Source of the DNA: an uncultured Gammaproteobacteria bacterium
GTDB lineage: Bacteria > Pseudomonadota > Gammaproteobacteria > Steroidobacterales > Woeseiaceae
DNA length: 44,200 nt
Assembly: GCA_913063505.1 (NCBI GenBank)
Contig: CAJXYT010000008.1
Coordinates: 1-44,200, forward strand
Direction: 5' to 3'
The notes under the pieces are model-generated. The model did no database searches, had not been told where the DNA came from, and saw nothing but the letters and a program-made list of their open reading frames with translations. Position numbers and translations under genes: made by a program. Positions 41,089-44,200 of the stretch are shown in pieces. Position 1 is the first letter of the stretch, and every line of letters begins with the position of its first letter.

Positions 41089-42240
41089 ATGACACGAAGT
41101 TTTTCGACAAGGGCGATCCACGAGGGCGAAGGCGGGGACAAGACGACAGGCGCACACAATACGCCGATTTATCAAACAGCTACTTTTGCTTTCGAACGAG
41201 CGGAGGATTTCGCAGCGGCTATTGAGATTGCAGTTGATCCAGATCGAATGAATCCTCTAGATAACTTTTTTTATTCTCGTACCTCCAATCCAACAAATGC
41301 CGCATTAGAAAAAAAACTGGCTTCGCTCGAGTGCGCAGAAGGTGCCCTAGTCACTTCATCGGGAATGTCTGCCGTGGCTATCTCGATCATGATTTCGGCA
41401 AAGTCTGGCGATCATGTCATTGTGACTGATGATCTTTTTGTCATAAGTAAGCAGTTTTTCGAACAGGATTGCCCGGCGATGGGGATCGAAGTGTCGATGT
41501 TTGATGTTCGCGACATTAATCAGGCGCGAGCTGCTATTAAAACGAATACGACGGCTATTTTTATTGAGACTGTGACAAATCCGAATATCTACATTGCAGA
41601 TCTCGCTGCTTACAAAGAGATATCCGATGAACACGGACTCACGCTTATAGTAGACAATACGTTTTTGAGCCCTTACCTCTGTAGACCTATCGAGCAAGGA
41701 GCAGACATTGTTCTGCACTCTGCAACTAAGTACATCAGTGGCCATGGAGATACGATTGCTGGCGTACTTTCGGGCACGCGGGATACAATTGATCGTGCTC
41801 GCATAAAGATGGATGCGTTTGGGCAGTGTCTTAGCCCGCTTGCGGCATGGCTTATCATGCGTGGTGTTAGGACGTTATCGCTGCGAATGCGCCAGCATGC
41901 CGAAAATGGCCAGGCACTGGCGGAATATCTTGCGATGCATCCTAAGGTGGAGTGGGTAAAATATCCGGGCCTATCAAGTCATTCACAACATGAGTTGGCA
42001 AAAACATCTTTACCGAATGGATATGGCGGTATTTTAAGCTTCAGAATAAAAGGCGGACTCGATGAGATGAATCGGTTCGCAAATAGTCACAAATTGTTCG
42101 CCAAGGGAGTAAGTCTTGGTGATGTGTGTACTTTAATTTACCCACAGAAATGGCGAGATAATTTGATTCGTGTCTCTGTTGGCTGTGAAGATATTAGTGA
42201 CATTATTGAAGAATTTGAGGCTGCATTATTGAATCTGTGA
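41089..42240 (+). CDS. PLP-dependent gamma-lyase / cystathionine-synthase family enzyme
   Basis: Trans-sulfuration enzyme family (Cys/Met metabolism), 383 residues. The PLP lysine is Lys214 in H-S-A-T-K-Y-I-S-G-H. Other marks: Y-S-R-T-S-N-P-T near 65 and G-A-L-V-T-S-S-G-M-S-A. This fits methionine gamma-lyase, cystathionine gamma-lyase or synthase; they cannot be separated on sequence inspection. Coupling with a Na+ symporter favours a catabolic lyase. taaggaa ribosome-binding site. Confidence 0.9.
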   Translation: MTRSFSTRAIHEGEGGDKTTGAHNTPIYQTATFAFERAEDFAAAIEIAVDPDRMNPLDNFFYSRTSNPTNAALEKKLASLECAEGALVTSSGMSAVAISIMISAKSGDHVIVTDDLFVISKQFFEQDCPAMGIEVSMFDVRDINQARAAIKTNTTAIFIETVTNPNIYIADLAAYKEISDEHGLTLIVDNTFLSPYLCRPIEQGADIVLHSATKYISGHGDTIAGVLSGTRDTIDRARIKMDAFGQCLSPLAAWLIMRGVRTLSLRMRQHAENGQALAEYLAMHPKVEWVKYPGLSSHSQHELAKTSLPNGYGGILSFRIKGGLDEMNRFANSHKLFAKGVSLGDVCTLIYPQKWRDNLIRVSVGCEDISDIIEEFEAALLNL

Positions 42241-42355
42241 TGCTCTCTATCGATGCCGGGCGTTCCATTCGAAAACCATCACAGTAAATGACGACGCCAT
42301 GCAAAATTATGTGCATTTGCCCTAGCACTGTCCATGCTGAAGCCTTGACGATTCT

Positions 42356-43300
42356 TTAGCGCAAATGCTTGAGCACGTTTTGTGCTGTCAGGAGACTAAC
42401 GCGCTGATTGGCTTCTGCGGTAATCCCGGCAATGTGTGGCGTGAGCAATAGATTAGGAACTCCACCAAACGCAGCTCCACTTTCACTGCCCAGTGGTTCG
42501 GACTCAAAAACATCGAGTGCCGCGCCTCCAAGTCGGTCCTCGCGTAATGCTTCGATTACTGCGCTTTCATCGACGATACCACCTCGTGCGGTGTTGATGA
42601 GTATGGACCCCACGCGCATGCTGCGGATGAACTCGACGCCGATCAGATGACGCGTTTCGTCTGTTAATGGCACGTGGACACTGATGACGTCGCAATCTGC
42701 AGCGAGGTCGGCCAATGTCGCGCGGCGAACGTTTGACCAGGCAGGATCGTGTGCCGCCAAATATGGATCAAACGCGTAAATGTCCAGCCCGAGTGCGCTG
42801 GCGCGAGCTGCGACCTCCCTGGCAATTGAACCGAACCCAATAAGCCCCAATCGTTTACCGGATATCTCTCGGCCCATTAGATCGGTACGCGGCCACTCAC
42901 CCGCTATCATGCGATCAATCGCGCTCCAGGCTCCACGCAAAAGAACGAGTGCAGCGGTGATTGTGTACTCCGCGACTGCGACATCATTTGCCCCTGTTGC
43001 AGGGCAGACGACGACATTGCGTGACTTGCAGGCCTCAAGGTCAATATTATCGAGCCCTACACCCAAGCGGCCGACAACCTGGAGATTCGGCGCATGCTCA
43101 AGGAGTTCGTTATTAACTTGTGTACGGTTACGTACGATGATGGCACGCGCCTCTGCAAGAGTCTCGAGTAATGCGATGCGATCATCGACGAGAGTTGGAT
43201 TGTATTGCACATCAAAATTATCCAGCACCTCAAGTGCAATATCCTTGTCCATGAATTCTGAAATAACGATGTCAGGCAATTTGTGCTCTAGAATTGACAA
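42356..43300 (-). CDS. D-2-hydroxyacid dehydrogenase (phosphoglycerate-dehydrogenase-like)
   Basis: NAD-dependent dehydrogenase of 314 residues. It has G-R-L-G-V-G-L-D-N-I-D near 75, the Rossmann motif G-L-I-G-F-G-S-I-A near 150, the catalytic arginine in N-T-A-R-G-G-I-V-D near 234, a glutamate in F-E-S-E-P-L, and the catalytic histidine in T-P-H-I-A-G near 285. It lacks the ACT domain of the long SerA forms. TTG start; an ATG at 43252 is too late because it would cut into the first strand. It converges with the gamma-lyase and diverges from the third kinase, so it probably handles a 2-keto/2-hydroxy acid pair. Confidence 0.88.
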   Translation of the reverse strand: MSILEHKLPDIVISEFMDKDIALEVLDNFDVQYNPTLVDDRIALLETLAEARAIIVRNRTQVNNELLEHAPNLQVVGRLGVGLDNIDLEACKSRNVVVCPATGANDVAVAEYTITAALVLLRGAWSAIDRMIAGEWPRTDLMGREISGKRLGLIGFGSIAREVAARASALGLDIYAFDPYLAAHDPAWSNVRRATLADLAADCDVISVHVPLTDETRHLIGVEFIRSMRVGSILINTARGGIVDESAVIEALREDRLGGAALDVFESEPLGSESGAAFGGVPNLLLTPHIAGITAEANQRVSLLTAQNVLKHLR

Positions 43301-43563
43301 TTGTAGTAATCTCTTTGTGAAGTATCGGCGAAATTAGCAGACCGCTGTTAATCGCTTTCTGACGATATTCGAGCCGCGTCGTGCTTCGTAATCAGGCATT
43401 ATCTGTGTGGTTGATTGCTGCAATTTTAGTGTCTCGATTAAACTAGGAACAATCAGGATTAGGATCATAATTAAATCTTATATGCGATACGCGGCATGTT
43501 GTCTATGCGATCAATGTCAGTTGATCCGACAGCGCCAAAGTCGCACCGAGTGAGGTAATTTAC

Positions 43564-44200
43564 GTGGCGAGTGTGCTTTGTATTGGTCATGCTGTACAGG
43601 ACCTCGTGTTTTCGGTTGACGCGATGCCCGCTAATGCCGACAAGTATCGCGCATCCGATTTCGAAACGCTGGGCGGCGGCCCTGCTGCCACGGCTGCGGT
43701 GGCGATTTCGAGGCTTGGCGGCTCGGCGCGACTAGCGACTCGAGTAGGCGATGACATGCTGGCGGATCTCATCATCGTTGAATTAGAGAGCTACGGTGTC
43801 GATTGCACACTGGTGCGGCGCATGGGTGGCCGGCGCTCTTCGACCTCTGCCGTATTTGTTGATAGCGCTGGTGAGCGCATGATTGTTAATTATCTCGATA
43901 GTTCAATGGATGCCGATCCAAAATGGCTAGAAGCGCACCTCCCTCTAGATGTAGCTGCGATACTCACAGATACACGTTGGCCGGAAGGCGCGCTGCTTGG
44001 CCTGAACCTGGCAAGGCGGAATGGCATACCAGCTATTCTGGACGCGGATTTGCCGGTGCCAGCGGACGGGGAGCTGGTCAGGGCCGCGACGCACGTGGCG
44101 TTCTCGGCGCGTGGGCTTGCCGAATTTTCCGGAATCGAAAATGCCGAGGTCGCACTTCGTTCTGTGCATCAGCAGACCGGGACATGGTGCTGCGTGACGC
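43564..44200 (+). CDS. PfkB-family carbohydrate kinase (3), truncated by window end
   Basis: Third ribokinase-like gene of the window, 212 codons visible and still open at the right edge. GTG start with gaggtaa eight bases upstream. Motifs: C-I-G-H-A-V-Q-D-L near the start, G-G-G-P-A-A-T-A-A-V-A near 37, G-D-D-M-L-A, and the S-T-S-A-V-F-V-D strand near 90. The catalytic G-A-G-D motif would lie beyond the window. It is divergent from the dehydrogenase, with 263 bp between in which no gene was seen. Confidence 0.87.
   Translation, partial: MASVLCIGHAVQDLVFSVDAMPANADKYRASDFETLGGGPAATAAVAISRLGGSARLATRVGDDMLADLIIVELESYGVDCTLVRRMGGRRSSTSAVFVDSAGERMIVNYLDSSMDADPKWLEAHLPLDVAAILTDTRWPEGALLGLNLARRNGIPAILDADLPVPADGELVRAATHVAFSARGLAEFSGIENAEVALRSVHQQTGTWCCVT

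Noticed and set aside
42780-43337. 185-codon open frame on the plus strand
   Set aside because: Antisense to the hydroxyacid dehydrogenase; Ser/Arg/Thr-rich shadow without motifs.

Overview
The window looks like a chromosomal segment of a heterotrophic, probably aquatic gammaproteobacterium. The evidence is a core block with gammaproteobacterial gene order (envC, ctpA, yibQ on one strand; yibN, grxC, secB, gpsA on the other; tatC and trmL nearby), followed by TonB-dependent outer-membrane uptake and periplasmic sugar chemistry. The species cannot be fixed from the sequence alone. I saw no rRNA, tRNA, CRISPR array or intact transposase.

Region 1 (1-9.0 kb) is core: the end of tatC, a secreted six-domain Kazal inhibitor, the yibQ-ctpA-envC cell-envelope cluster, yibN-grxC-secB-gpsA, a decayed berberine-bridge (BBE) type oxidoreductase remnant, trmL and a class 1 dihydroorotate dehydrogenase. 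Region 2 (9.3-21.3 kb, all minus strand) is a periplasmic/outer-membrane utilisation locus: ThuA-DUF1080 fusion, PQQ dehydrogenase with a built-in cytochrome c segment, Gfo/Idh/MocA oxidoreductase, MFS transporter, a large TonB-dependent receptor and an FG-GAP protein. The last two carry near-duplicate, structured 5' leaders.

Region 3 (21.7-35.2 kb) is a divergent catabolic cluster around a 244-bp control region with a palindrome. To the left are HAD phosphatase, SDR, PfkB kinase, FAD dehydrogenase, a PEP-hydrolase-like TIM barrel and a Tm-1-like (UPF0261) protein, overlapping or nearly touching. To the right are a ribose-type ABC importer (binding protein, ATPase, permease), a phosphotriesterase-family hydrolase, an M20 amidohydrolase, a BtpA/SgcQ protein and a second PfkB kinase. 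Import, hydrolysis, oxidation, phosphorylation and TIM-barrel steps are all present, but I know no described pathway with this set. A 22-23 nt imperfect direct repeat lies just outside both ends.

Region 4 (35.5-39.6 kb) holds a flavin-dependent tryptophan-halogenase-like gene, a second ThuA-DUF1080 fusion clearly paralogous to the first but inverted, and a periplasmic metallo-beta-lactamase-fold hydrolase. Region 5 (39.8-44.2 kb) holds a sodium:neurotransmitter-family transporter coupled to a PLP gamma-lyase family enzyme, a D-2-hydroxyacid dehydrogenase and a third, incomplete PfkB kinase. No transcription regulator was recognised between 9 and 44 kb.

The best candidates for something undescribed are the duplicated structured leader of the receptor and FG-GAP genes, the Tm-1/TIM-barrel/two-kinase catabolic cluster, and the paired ThuA-DUF1080 fusions with PQQ and Gfo/Idh oxidoreductases, which fit a 3-keto-glycoside type periplasmic pathway.
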